NCBI GenBank assembly: GCA_000824845.1
Contig: CCNC01000138.1
Span: 1-64,000, forward strand
From: Mesorhizobium sp. ORS 3359
GTDB lineage: Bacteria; Pseudomonadota; Alphaproteobacteria; Rhizobiales; Rhizobiaceae
Length of the DNA stretch: 64,000 nucleotides
Direction: 5' to 3'
The notes under the pieces are model-generated. The model had not been told where the DNA came from. It saw only the letters and a list, made by a program, of their open reading frames with translations, and ran no database searches. The translations under genes and the position numbers were made by a program. Every line of letters starts with the position of its first letter. The stretch's first letter is position 1. This document shows positions 10,284 to 16,703 of this stretch, piece after piece.

Positions 10284-10988
10284 ATGCGTCACCAGCACGC
10301 CGTCATCCATCATCGCGGGTTCGACTTCTGGTCGGCGCGCGCAGCGGTTCTCGTCGTCATCTGCCTTCAGCTTTTGGTCATCAACAACCTGTCCTTCGGT
10401 CCGCGCTGGCTTGCCCCGACGGTCGAGGCGGCGCTGCTGCTGCCCTTGTCGGTGGCGACAGCCTGGACGCAGATGCGGACCCAGAAGGCGGTCGACCACG
10501 AGCATTGGTACACGATCGGCCAATTGCGCCTCTACATCCGCCGCGCGGCATTGGTGATGACCGGCGTCATCAGCATCATGAATTGCGGATCGCTGGTCTT
10601 CCTGGTGCGTGCGCTGCTTGAAGGGCGCGCCGGCGGCGGCACCACGCTGCTTGTCGATGCCCTCAACATCTGGGTCACCAATGTGCTCGTCTTTGCGCTG
10701 TGGTTCTGGAGCACGGATAGGGGCGGGCCGCCGACCTGTGGCCTGGTTAAGCGCGCGCAGGCCGACTTCCTGTTCCCGCAAATGACGCTGCCAGATCGCG
10801 AGATACAAGGCTGGCTGCCGGGGTTTGTGGACTATGTCTTCCTGGCCTTCACCAACGCCACCGCTTTCTCTCCGACCGACACCTTGCCGCTCACGCAGCG
10901 CGCAAAGCTCCTGATGATGGCCGAAGCGATGATCTCGCTCTTGACGATCGCGCTGGTGGCGGCGCGGGCGGTCAACATCCTGGCCTAA
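10284..10988 (+). CDS. Integral membrane protein of unknown function
   Basis: A 234-residue protein with about five or six hydrophobic segments: one near residues 15-40, others around 45-60, 85-115 and 130-150, and one at the C-terminus ending VAARAVNIL. The C-terminal part contains TNATAFSPTDTLPLT, a stretch seen in alphaproteobacterial membrane proteins related to DUF1345 or pore-type channels. I cannot assign a family firmly. The open frame extends upstream to 10224, but ATG 10284 is the better start because the charged, His-rich MRHQHAVIHHRG opening leads straight into the first membrane segment. Its stop codon forms the left end of a 147-bp inverted-repeat element. Confidence 0.65.
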   Translation: MRHQHAVIHHRGFDFWSARAAVLVVICLQLLVINNLSFGPRWLAPTVEAALLLPLSVATAWTQMRTQKAVDHEHWYTIGQLRLYIRRAALVMTGVISIMNCGSLVFLVRALLEGRAGGGTTLLVDALNIWVTNVLVFALWFWSTDRGGPPTCGLVKRAQADFLFPQMTLPDREIQGWLPGFVDYVFLAFTNATAFSPTDTLPLTQRAKLLMMAEAMISLLTIALVAARAVNILA

Positions 10989-11133
10989 AACTGTATCGAT
11001 ATTCGGGTGAGGCTGGCCTGCGAATGGTGGCTTCCTGCGCTTCCGGTGCTCAAGTATTGCAAATACGCTCCGCTCTGGTTCTCGGAATCCACCCTTCTCG
11101 GCTCACCCTGCCCCGAATCTCGATACAGTTTTT
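10987..11133. repeat. 147-bp imperfect inverted-repeat element between convergent genes
   Basis: The left arm (10987-11007) reads AAAACTGTATCGATATTCGGG. The right arm (11111-11133) is its reverse complement with one mismatch and ends in TTTTT. An inner pair, GTATT-GCA-AATAC at 11054-11066, marks the centre. The element exactly fills the gap between the stop of the membrane-protein gene and the stop of the RES toxin gene, and the outer A/T runs would make it a bidirectional terminator. It resembles the small palindromic repeats of rhizobial genomes. No second full copy is in the window. Confidence 0.75.
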
Positions 11134-11139
11134 CCGAAC

Positions 11140-11922
11140 TCAATGGCCGCGCTCCCAACGCATGCCGGCCAGTCGCGTGTCGGAAAAGGCGGTGCGTGAG
11201 AATTCCAGCCGCTTGTCGGGGAACTCGCAAATCGCCTGCAGGCCGAAAGAGCCGATCCGGATACGCCAGGTCTGCGGCTCCAGCGGCCTGGCCTTGGCAA
11301 AGCCCTTGCAGGTCAACAAGGCGATGTTGGCGCCCTTGGGATCGCGCACCGAGCGATAGCGGATCGCCTGCATCTCGGCTTCGCGCGCGACATCGGCGAT
11401 CGCCTGACAGGCGGTGTAATCAGTGGGCAGCGTCCAGGCCTTCTCGTCCCGATCGAGCGGCGGCCGCGTCAGGTCGATCGCGCGCTCGCATTTGATCGCA
11501 GCGGCGAAGGCGGTGTATTCCGCCGCATCGTTCGGCCATGGCGTCGCCGGCGACTCCGCAAAGAACAGCAAGCGGTAGAACGCCATCTCCGCCACCGCCG
11601 TCAGCACTGTCTCGGCTGCGTAGTAGACGCCTTTCGTCTTGCCCGCGCGACGAAAGCGCGAGCCGTATGGATAGACGGAGCCGTAGCGGAAAGGCGTCGC
11701 CAGCAGATAATGGAGGTGACGGCATTCCAGCGGGATATGGGGCTTGGTGTCTTCGACGAGGTCCTCGAGCAGCGACTGTTCGTCGAGCGTGTCGACCAGC
11801 TTGAGGGTCGACACGCGGTGCTGCGCCTCTACCATGCGCCAGTATTTGCCTTCGAGCCTGACGGCCTCAGACGAGAGCGCGCCGGGAGTCCAGGTAGGCA
11901 ATGACATCGACAAGTCCGGCAA
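11140..11922 (-). CDS. RES-domain toxin (predicted NAD+ phosphorylase/glycohydrolase)
   Basis: A 260-residue protein with the RES fold typical of toxins that deplete cellular NAD+. Visible family blocks are YGSRFRRAG (conserved Arg), KGVYYAAET leading into TAVAEMAFYR (Tyr and catalytic Glu), and RYRSVRDPKGANIALL (the Ser of the R-E-S set). The N-terminal hundred residues are longer than in the shortest RES toxins. Start ATG 11922 lies inside the antitoxin frame (overlap 56 bases); an in-frame ATG at 11907 is an alternative. Translational coupling with the upstream antitoxin is expected. It ends beside the inverted-repeat element. Confidence 0.88.
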   Translation of the reverse strand: MPDLSMSLPTWTPGALSSEAVRLEGKYWRMVEAQHRVSTLKLVDTLDEQSLLEDLVEDTKPHIPLECRHLHYLLATPFRYGSVYPYGSRFRRAGKTKGVYYAAETVLTAVAEMAFYRLLFFAESPATPWPNDAAEYTAFAAAIKCERAIDLTRPPLDRDEKAWTLPTDYTACQAIADVAREAEMQAIRYRSVRDPKGANIALLTCKGFAKARPLEPQTWRIRIGSFGLQAICEFPDKRLEFSRTAFSDTRLAGMRWERGH

Positions 11923-12244
11923 TGGTCAGGATTTTCTCGAGCGGCGTGCCGTCGAGCGTGATGTTGGGATTCCTCAGCCATGCCCGCGCCACAGTCTCGT
12001 CGCCGCCGACGATGGCGTCGAGCGAGCGGAACAGGCGCACAAACAGCACCGCCAGCTCAAACGGCTTGGTGCCGCGTTCGAGCAGGAACTCCTGTTTGCG
12101 CATGCGCGAGACCGTTGCCTCCGACACACCGATCACCAAAGCGAGCGTCCTGGCGGTGATGTCGAGCAGGTCGGCCGCGCGCAGCGTGGCCTTGGTGATG
12201 ACGGCGTTTTCGGCCGCCGCCGCGGCCGCGACTGGACGTTGCAT
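11867..12244 (-). CDS. Xre/MbcA/ParS-type antitoxin (DUF2384)
   Basis: A 125-residue antitoxin. An N-terminal helix-turn-helix (LALVIGVSEATVSRMRKQEF, about residues 35-54) precedes the C-terminal toxin-binding domain with the characteristic ARAWLRNPNITLDGTPLE block. Such proteins neutralise RES toxins directly and repress their own operon. The stop lies 56 bases inside the RES gene. A 20-bp inverted repeat 20 bp upstream of the start is the probable operator. The run of alanines near the N-terminus is unusual but lies outside the domains. Identity of the pair is strong; activity is inferred. Confidence 0.9.
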   Translation of the reverse strand: MQRPVAAAAAAENAVITKATLRAADLLDITARTLALVIGVSEATVSRMRKQEFLLERGTKPFELAVLFVRLFRSLDAIVGGDETVARAWLRNPNITLDGTPLEKILTIAGLVDVIAYLDSRRALV

Positions 12245-12263
12245 AAGCGCACCCTTTCATTTC

Positions 12264-12283
12264 TGTGGAAAATATAGTCCACA
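12264..12283 (-). promoter_or_regulatory. Probable autoregulatory operator/promoter of the RES-Xre operon
   Basis: A perfect inverted repeat TGTGGA-N8-TCCACA lies 20 bp upstream of the antitoxin start. On the minus strand the spacer contains TATATT, a likely -10 element, with a weak -35 (TTTCCA) 17 bp upstream. An operator straddling the -10 is what antitoxin autorepression would need. Confidence 0.6.
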
Positions 12284-12307
12284 AAAATTCTTCTGGAAAG
12301 GGTGATG

Positions 12308-13507
12308 TCAGTCTTTCTTGTAGAGCAGCCAGCCTTTGCCGGGCCGGCCGGCCGTGGCCGAGTGCCTTGTCACGCGGTTGCGGCCGCCGACCTTGGAGCG
12401 GTAAAGCGCGCGGTCCGCCTTGGTGTAGAGATCCTCGGGGTTTTCCGCCTCCGAGGCCATGCAGATGCCCAGCGATACGGTGACGGTGCCGTAGTTCATG
12501 CCGGTCTGGCTGCTGGTGAACGGGGTCTGCTCGATCAGCGCGCGGATGCGCTCGGCGATCTCGTATGTGGCGTCCTCGCTGGCGCCTTCGACGATAAAGG
12601 CGAATTCCTCGCCGCCGGTGCGCGCGACGAACATGTCGGAACGCACGCTGGACTGGAATATCTCAGCAATGATCTGCAGGATCCTGTCGCCGACCGGATG
12701 GCCGTAGCGATCGTTTATGTCCTTGAAATGATCGATATCGGCAAGGATCAAGGCGTTGAACAGGATGCCGCGATTGCTGTTGTAGATCCGGGTGATCTCC
12801 TTGTCGAAGGCGCGTCGGTTCCACAACTGCGTCAGCGGGTCGGTGTCGGCAAGCCGCTTGTATTCCTCGAGCTTCGACTTGACGCTTTCAAGCTCGGCCG
12901 TCTTTTCGCTGAGCGTGCTGGCGATCTGGCGGCCATGATCGATCGTCGAGCTGGTGGCGACCGACATTGCGCTGGCTATCTTCTGCAGGAGTTCCTGCGA
13001 AAGCAGGCTGCGATTGCTCAGGCCGCTCGAGGTCTCGTCGAGGAGACGGCCGTATTTCTCGATATGCGAGCGCTCGCTGCGCAACAGCGCGGCGATGTCC
13101 TCGAGCTCCTTGGCGACCATCTCGCGGGCATGCTCGACGATGGCCGGTCCGTGATGCTGGGGGAAGAAGGTGCGCCCGATGCCGTCGAGGTCCTCCTGGG
13201 TCGGTCGGTTGCTCAACGAGACGACGGCAAGGCTGAGTTCGTGATTGCTGCCGCTGAGCGCCTCGTAGAAGATTTCATAGTTGCGGGGCATGCCAAGCAC
13301 GCCGAGCTGCCGCATCGTCGCCACGACGGTGCTGGCGATGTCGGTATTCCTGTCGGTCGGAACGGCTGCCGGCTGCATGCTCAGTTTCACTGCCCCTTCA
13401 GTGCGACCGGAGACCTGCCACCGCCGGGAGTCGCTAGCGCGGGGATTTGAATCGGAATTGCGGTGCGACGGCGCGTCCCCAACACGACCTTCGCTTGCAG
13501 GAAACAT
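12308..13507 (-). CDS. Diguanylate cyclase (GGDEF domain)
   Basis: A 399-residue soluble protein predicted to make cyclic di-GMP from GTP. The N-terminal half (about 50-200) is helical, without a recognisable sensor domain, and ends in a coiled-coil-like linker. The GGDEF domain spans about 215-380, with the Mg-binding ADIDHFKDIN segment and the active-site motif GGEEF at 298-302, so catalysis is expected. The inhibitory I-site (RxxD nine residues ahead) reads RSDM, so product inhibition may be lost. No membrane segment is visible. Start ATG 13507; a start near residue 44 is also possible. It is divergent from the GFA-family gene. Confidence 0.93.
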   Translation of the reverse strand: MFPASEGRVGDAPSHRNSDSNPRASDSRRWQVSGRTEGAVKLSMQPAAVPTDRNTDIASTVVATMRQLGVLGMPRNYEIFYEALSGSNHELSLAVVSLSNRPTQEDLDGIGRTFFPQHHGPAIVEHAREMVAKELEDIAALLRSERSHIEKYGRLLDETSSGLSNRSLLSQELLQKIASAMSVATSSTIDHGRQIASTLSEKTAELESVKSKLEEYKRLADTDPLTQLWNRRAFDKEITRIYNSNRGILFNALILADIDHFKDINDRYGHPVGDRILQIIAEIFQSSVRSDMFVARTGGEEFAFIVEGASEDATYEIAERIRALIEQTPFTSSQTGMNYGTVTVSLGICMASEAENPEDLYTKADRALYRSKVGGRNRVTRHSATAGRPGKGWLLYKKD

Positions 13508-13599
13508 AGATGCAGTTGCGCTAAAGTTTCCTTAATGGCCTGCATTTCCTCGATGTCTCTGCTACCTCAGGATGTAGAGTCGTGTGAGGCGCAGCTTTT

Positions 13600-13614
13600 G
13601 AAACGCGTCGTTTC
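13600..13614. repeat. Short perfect inverted repeat between the divergent GGDEF and GFA genes
   Basis: GAAACG-CGT-CGTTTC, six-base arms with a three-base centre, in the 190-bp gap between the two divergent start codons. It could be an operator, but nothing in the sequence identifies a regulator. Confidence 0.35.
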
Positions 13615-13699
13615 GGTGTCGCATTTGCCTGCGCCCAGCCATTTCAAACCTGAAATTCTGGCCGGCAATGGATCGGAGGATGGTCGAAGGAGGCCGGAA

Positions 13700-14119
13700 A
13701 TGGACGACAACCACAGCGGATCATGCCTGTGCGGGGCGGTGCGTTTCAGGACGAGTGGCCCGCTACGCGGTGTGGTCTATTGCCATTGCTCGCAATGTCG
13801 CCGGCAGACCGGCCATTTCGTCGCGGCTACCGCCTCCAGGGATGCCGATATCGTCATAGAAGGGCCCGACGCGCTCAGCTGGTACGGTGCTTCCGATGTG
13901 GCGAAACGCGGCTTCTGCCGGACCTGCGGCTCGCTGCTGTTCTGGAAGCACAATGAACTGGACACGATTTCCATCATGGCCGGGTCCTTCGAGAGGCCGA
14001 GCGGCCTCACGGCGGAAAGCCACATCTTCGTCGGCGACAAGGGCGATTACTATTCGATCGAGGACGGGCTGCCGCAGTTCGAGAAATCGACGCCCTCGAT
14101 AAAGGTCGCCGACGGGTGA
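13700..14119 (+). CDS. GFA (glutathione-dependent formaldehyde-activating/CENP-V) family protein
   Basis: A 139-residue zinc protein of the GFA/Mss4-like fold. The metal-ligand pattern is complete: CLC (about 10-12), CHCSQC (about 30-35) and CRTC (about 77-80). Members were named after a glutathione-hydroxymethyltransferase activity; for most, including this one, the actual substrate is unknown. The frame is open far upstream, but ATG 13700 has an excellent AAGGAGG ribosome-binding site seven bases before it, which decides the start. Single gene, 76 bp ahead of dgkA and possibly co-transcribed with it. Confidence 0.9.
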   Translation: MDDNHSGSCLCGAVRFRTSGPLRGVVYCHCSQCRRQTGHFVAATASRDADIVIEGPDALSWYGASDVAKRGFCRTCGSLLFWKHNELDTISIMAGSFERPSGLTAESHIFVGDKGDYYSIEDGLPQFEKSTPSIKVADG

Positions 14120-14195
14120 ATTTGCAGCGCCTGCCTTATTCCCTTGATCCCGCCGTTGCGATATCCCCTCACCGTGACTCGAAACGGGGCTGGGT

Positions 14196-14555
14196 ATGCA
14201 GCGGCTGATTGACGCTTTCATCAATTCGGTTCGGGCCTTCCGCAAGTTGGCCGCTCACGAAAAGGCATTCCAGCAGGAGCTGCTTTTGCTCGCGCTCGCG
14301 CTACCGGCCGGCTGGTTCATCTCGGTCTCCTGGCGTGGTTATGCCCTGCTGATCGGGGCTGTGCTGCTGTTGATCATGGTCGAAGTGCTCAACACCGGCA
14401 TCGAGGCAGCCTGCGACGCGATCTCGCGCGAATTCCACATTGAAATCCAACTCGCCAAGGACTGCGGCTCGCTGGCGGTGCTGATTTCGATCGTGATCGC
14501 CGGCGGCGTCTGGGGAATCGCCTTGATCGAGCGCCTCATCGGCGCGCCGATCTGA
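14196..14555 (+). CDS. dgkA: Diacylglycerol kinase DgkA
   Basis: A 119-residue inner-membrane enzyme that phosphorylates diacylglycerol, recycling the by-product of membrane-derived or periplasmic glucan modification. The family signature is visible: AFRKLAAHEKAFQQE on the cytoplasmic face, EVLNTGIEAACD with the catalytic Glu and metal ligand, and KDCGSLAVL. Three transmembrane segments are predicted, as usual. It converges on the DedA gene, with stop codons 10 bp apart and a short inverted repeat (GATCCTG/CAGGATC, 14554-14573) that may end both transcripts. Confidence 0.95.
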   Translation: MQRLIDAFINSVRAFRKLAAHEKAFQQELLLLALALPAGWFISVSWRGYALLIGAVLLLIMVEVLNTGIEAACDAISREFHIEIQLAKDCGSLAVLISIVIAGGVWGIALIERLIGAPI

Positions 14556-14573
14556 TCCTGGCGGATCAGGATC
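14554..14573. terminator. Possible bidirectional terminator between dgkA and the DedA gene
   Basis: GATCCTG, GCGGAT loop, CAGGATC: seven perfect pairs spanning the convergent stop codons. There is no strong U-tract, so terminator function is uncertain. Confidence 0.4.
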
Positions 14574-15165
14574 CTGCCCGATCTTCCTTGGCGCGTTCGC
14601 GTCCGGCAAAATGATGGCCGACCAGCCATGCAATGATCGCGACGCCGACGCCGACGCCAAGGGCAATGAGCAGGCGCTCATGCCGCTCGAACGCCTGGCC
14701 CACCATGCGCTCCGCGCCCAGGCCGAAGACATAGCCGATGGCGCTGAACAGGGCCGCCCAGACGGCGGAAGAGATGGCATTCAGGATGACGAAGCGCGAC
14801 ATGGGCACGGTCGACAGGCCTGCAGCGATACCGCCGACCAGCCGCATGCCGTAGATGTAGCGGTTGGTCAGCACGAAGACGTTGGGATGGGTGTTGAGCA
14901 GGCGGTAGGCGCGGCTGAAGCCCGGCCGCCTGCGCAACCTTCTCACATAGCGATGCTCGGCGAAGCTGCGGCCGAGGGTGAAGAAGAACGTGTCGCCGGC
15001 GAAGGCGCCGAGGAAGGCGGCCACAAAAGTCTGCCACAGCACGAAGACGTGCTGATGAGCGAAGAAACCGCCAAGGATCGCGGCACTTTCGCCTTCGGCG
15101 ACGCAGCCCAGGAAGACCGCGATCAGCCCGTATTGCTCGATGAGATGATGGATGGTCCCGTTCAT
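14566..15165 (-). CDS. DedA/SNARE-associated (VTT domain) membrane protein
   Basis: A 199-residue polytopic protein of the DedA superfamily. Diagnostic parts are the early acidic residue in GCVAEGESAAILGGFF, the amphipathic re-entrant region GAFAGDTFFFTLGR, and NRYIYGMRLVGGIAAG, matching the conserved arginine-glycine motif. DedA proteins act as lipid scramblases or transporters that recycle undecaprenyl-phosphate or phosphatidylethanolamine. The start overlaps the DUF1003 stop by four bases (ATGA type), so the two genes form a translationally coupled operon. Confidence 0.9.
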   Translation of the reverse strand: MNGTIHHLIEQYGLIAVFLGCVAEGESAAILGGFFAHQHVFVLWQTFVAAFLGAFAGDTFFFTLGRSFAEHRYVRRLRRRPGFSRAYRLLNTHPNVFVLTNRYIYGMRLVGGIAAGLSTVPMSRFVILNAISSAVWAALFSAIGYVFGLGAERMVGQAFERHERLLIALGVGVGVAIIAWLVGHHFAGRERAKEDRAGS

Positions 15166-15725
15166 TCTGTGACGGGCCGCGCCGACAGTTTCTCGTCGAT
15201 GCGCCTGATCTGTTCGGCCATGCGAAGGATCTCGTCCCGCATCCCGATGATCTCGCTGTGGCGCAGCTCGTCGAGCTTTTCATGCAACGCCATGATCTCG
15301 ATCTCGGCCTTCAGATTGACCTCGTAGTCATGCGCCGCGTCGATGCGGTCGCGCTCGGCCTGGCGGTTCTGCGACATCATGATCACCGGCGCCTGGATCG
15401 CCGCCAGCATCGACAGCACAAGGTTGAGAAAAATGAAGGGGTAGGGGTCGAAGGCGTCGCGGGTCAGTAGCCAGGCATTGACTAGGATCCAGAGGGCGAG
15501 AAACGCCAGGAAGCCGAGGATGAAGGACCAGGAGCCGCCGATCCTGGCGATGCCGTCGGCGACGCGGTCGCCATAGGTCTCGTGGAAGGCGACGGCCTTG
15601 TTGGTGTCGCGCGTGATGGTGGTGCGCTCGAGCGTCGATTGAAGCACGCGGCTCTCAAGCGGACCGAAACCATCCGGTTTGCGCTTGAGCAAGCGATTCG
15701 CCATGTCTTCGACGATCTTGTTCAT
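15162..15725 (-). CDS. DUF1003 domain membrane protein
   Basis: A 187-residue protein with two closely spaced transmembrane helices (about residues 65-85 and 98-120) around the conserved DPYPFIFLNLVLSMLAAIQAP block and the MMSQNRQ motif that define DUF1003. A C-terminal coiled coil (about 130-185) follows. Function is unknown; some relatives are called cyclic-nucleotide-binding or Mg-transport-like without evidence. The frame stays open upstream to 16196, but that part lies over the DNA glycosylase gene; ATG 15725 (MNKIVED) gives the family length. Coupled to the downstream DedA gene. Confidence 0.9.
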   Translation of the reverse strand: MNKIVEDMANRLLKRKPDGFGPLESRVLQSTLERTTITRDTNKAVAFHETYGDRVADGIARIGGSWSFILGFLAFLALWILVNAWLLTRDAFDPYPFIFLNLVLSMLAAIQAPVIMMSQNRQAERDRIDAAHDYEVNLKAEIEIMALHEKLDELRHSEIIGMRDEILRMAEQIRRIDEKLSARPVTE

Positions 15726-15816
15726 CTGCCTTCTCCTTCGCCCGGACATCGATAGACGTAGAGGCTGCCGGGCCGCACGTGAAGTGCTAGATTGCGGCGA
15801 ACAGGCGAGGGCAAAG

Positions 15817-16530
15817 ATGCTCGATTTCCAGAAAATCCATGCACGGGCGGCAAAGCGCAAGGGCGGGGAGGCGGTGCTTGCGCCGTTGCTGGGCCCTGCG
15901 CCCGACAACAAGGCGGTGGCGAAAGTCCCCGACGACCGCATTCTCTCCACCATGGCCGAGCGTATCTTCGCCGCCGGCTTCGTATGGCGTGTCATCGAGC
16001 AGAAATGGCCGGGTTTCGAGGAAGCGTTCCTCGGCTTCGAGCCGAAGCGGCTTCTGTTCCAGCCGGACGATTTCTGGCACGAGCTGGCATCCGACAGCCG
16101 CATCGTGCGCAACCCGCAGAAGATCAGATCGGTGCGCGACAATGCCGCCTTCGTCGACCGTGTCTCGAAGGAGCATGGCAGCTTCGGCAAGTTCATTGCC
16201 GCCTGGCCAGCCGATGATCAGATCGGCCTGACCGCCTATCTGGCCAAGCATGGCAGCCGGCTCGGCGGCAACACGGGCCAGTATTTCCTGCGCTGGCTGG
16301 AATGGGACACGTTCGTCGTTTCCGCCGACATGGCGGCGGCCTTGCGCGATGCCGGCCTCGACATAGCCGAGAACCCAACCTCGAAGCGGGACCTTGAAAA
16401 AATCCAGGCGCAGATCAACCAATGGTCGGCCGAGACCGGCCTGCCGCGCCGCCACATCTCGCGTATCCTGGCGATGTCGATCGGCGAGAACCGCTCGGCA
16501 GAGGCGCTGCGCGAATATATGGGCGATTAG
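15817..16530 (+). CDS. DNA-3-methyladenine glycosylase I (Tag)-like protein
   Basis: A 237-residue HhH-GPD-related protein. The internal pattern FVWRVIEQKWPGFEEAFLGFEP and DNAAFVDRVSKEHGSFGKF follows the Tag family, which removes alkylated adenine from DNA. The N-terminal and C-terminal Cys/His residues that form the zinc snap of E. coli Tag are not seen, so this is a divergent branch and its substrate is less certain. ATG 15817 was chosen because upstream sequence in the frame is unlike the family and lies over the divergent DUF1003 start region. It is followed by a cluster of short repeats before nadE. Confidence 0.8.
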   Translation: MLDFQKIHARAAKRKGGEAVLAPLLGPAPDNKAVAKVPDDRILSTMAERIFAAGFVWRVIEQKWPGFEEAFLGFEPKRLLFQPDDFWHELASDSRIVRNPQKIRSVRDNAAFVDRVSKEHGSFGKFIAAWPADDQIGLTAYLAKHGSRLGGNTGQYFLRWLEWDTFVVSADMAAALRDAGLDIAENPTSKRDLEKIQAQINQWSAETGLPRRHISRILAMSIGENRSAEALREYMGD

Positions 16531-16533
16531 GCG

Positions 16534-16627
16534 ACCAGGATACGATCGGGCCGACGCCGATCGATCAGGATACGATCTGTGATCGATCAGGACATAATCG
16601 GCTTCGCCGATTAGTCGGGATACGATC
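16534..16627 (+). repeat. Cluster of four imperfect GATCAGGATACGATC repeats
   Basis: Copies lie at 16534-16547, 16563-16577, 16585-16599 (variant GACATAATC) and 16614-16627, spaced 22-29 bp apart, just upstream of nadE. A perfect hairpin AATCGGC-TTC-GCCGATT (16596-16612) lies between copies three and four. They may be a decayed tandem repeat or multiple binding sites. No known regulator motif is recognised. Confidence 0.65.
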
Positions 16628-16703
16628 GACACCCGTCGATCGATCCTAATTGGCACAAGCGATCGCCATTGCCCGACGATTTCTGCCACGCTACATCCAT
16701 TCC

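Noticed and set aside
15726-16196. N-terminal extension of the DUF1003 protein across the glycosylase gene
   Set aside because: The extension has no similarity to DUF1003 and overlaps a clear gene on the other strand. ATG 15725 gives the normal protein.
16534-16627. CRISPR array
   Set aside because: Only four imperfect 14-15 bp repeats with spacers of 8-15 bp, and no cas gene nearby. The repeat length and spacing are wrong for CRISPR.
16531-16703. A riboswitch upstream of nadE
   Set aside because: The region is made of short direct repeats and one small hairpin. No NAD+-type or other riboswitch core that I know could be fitted.
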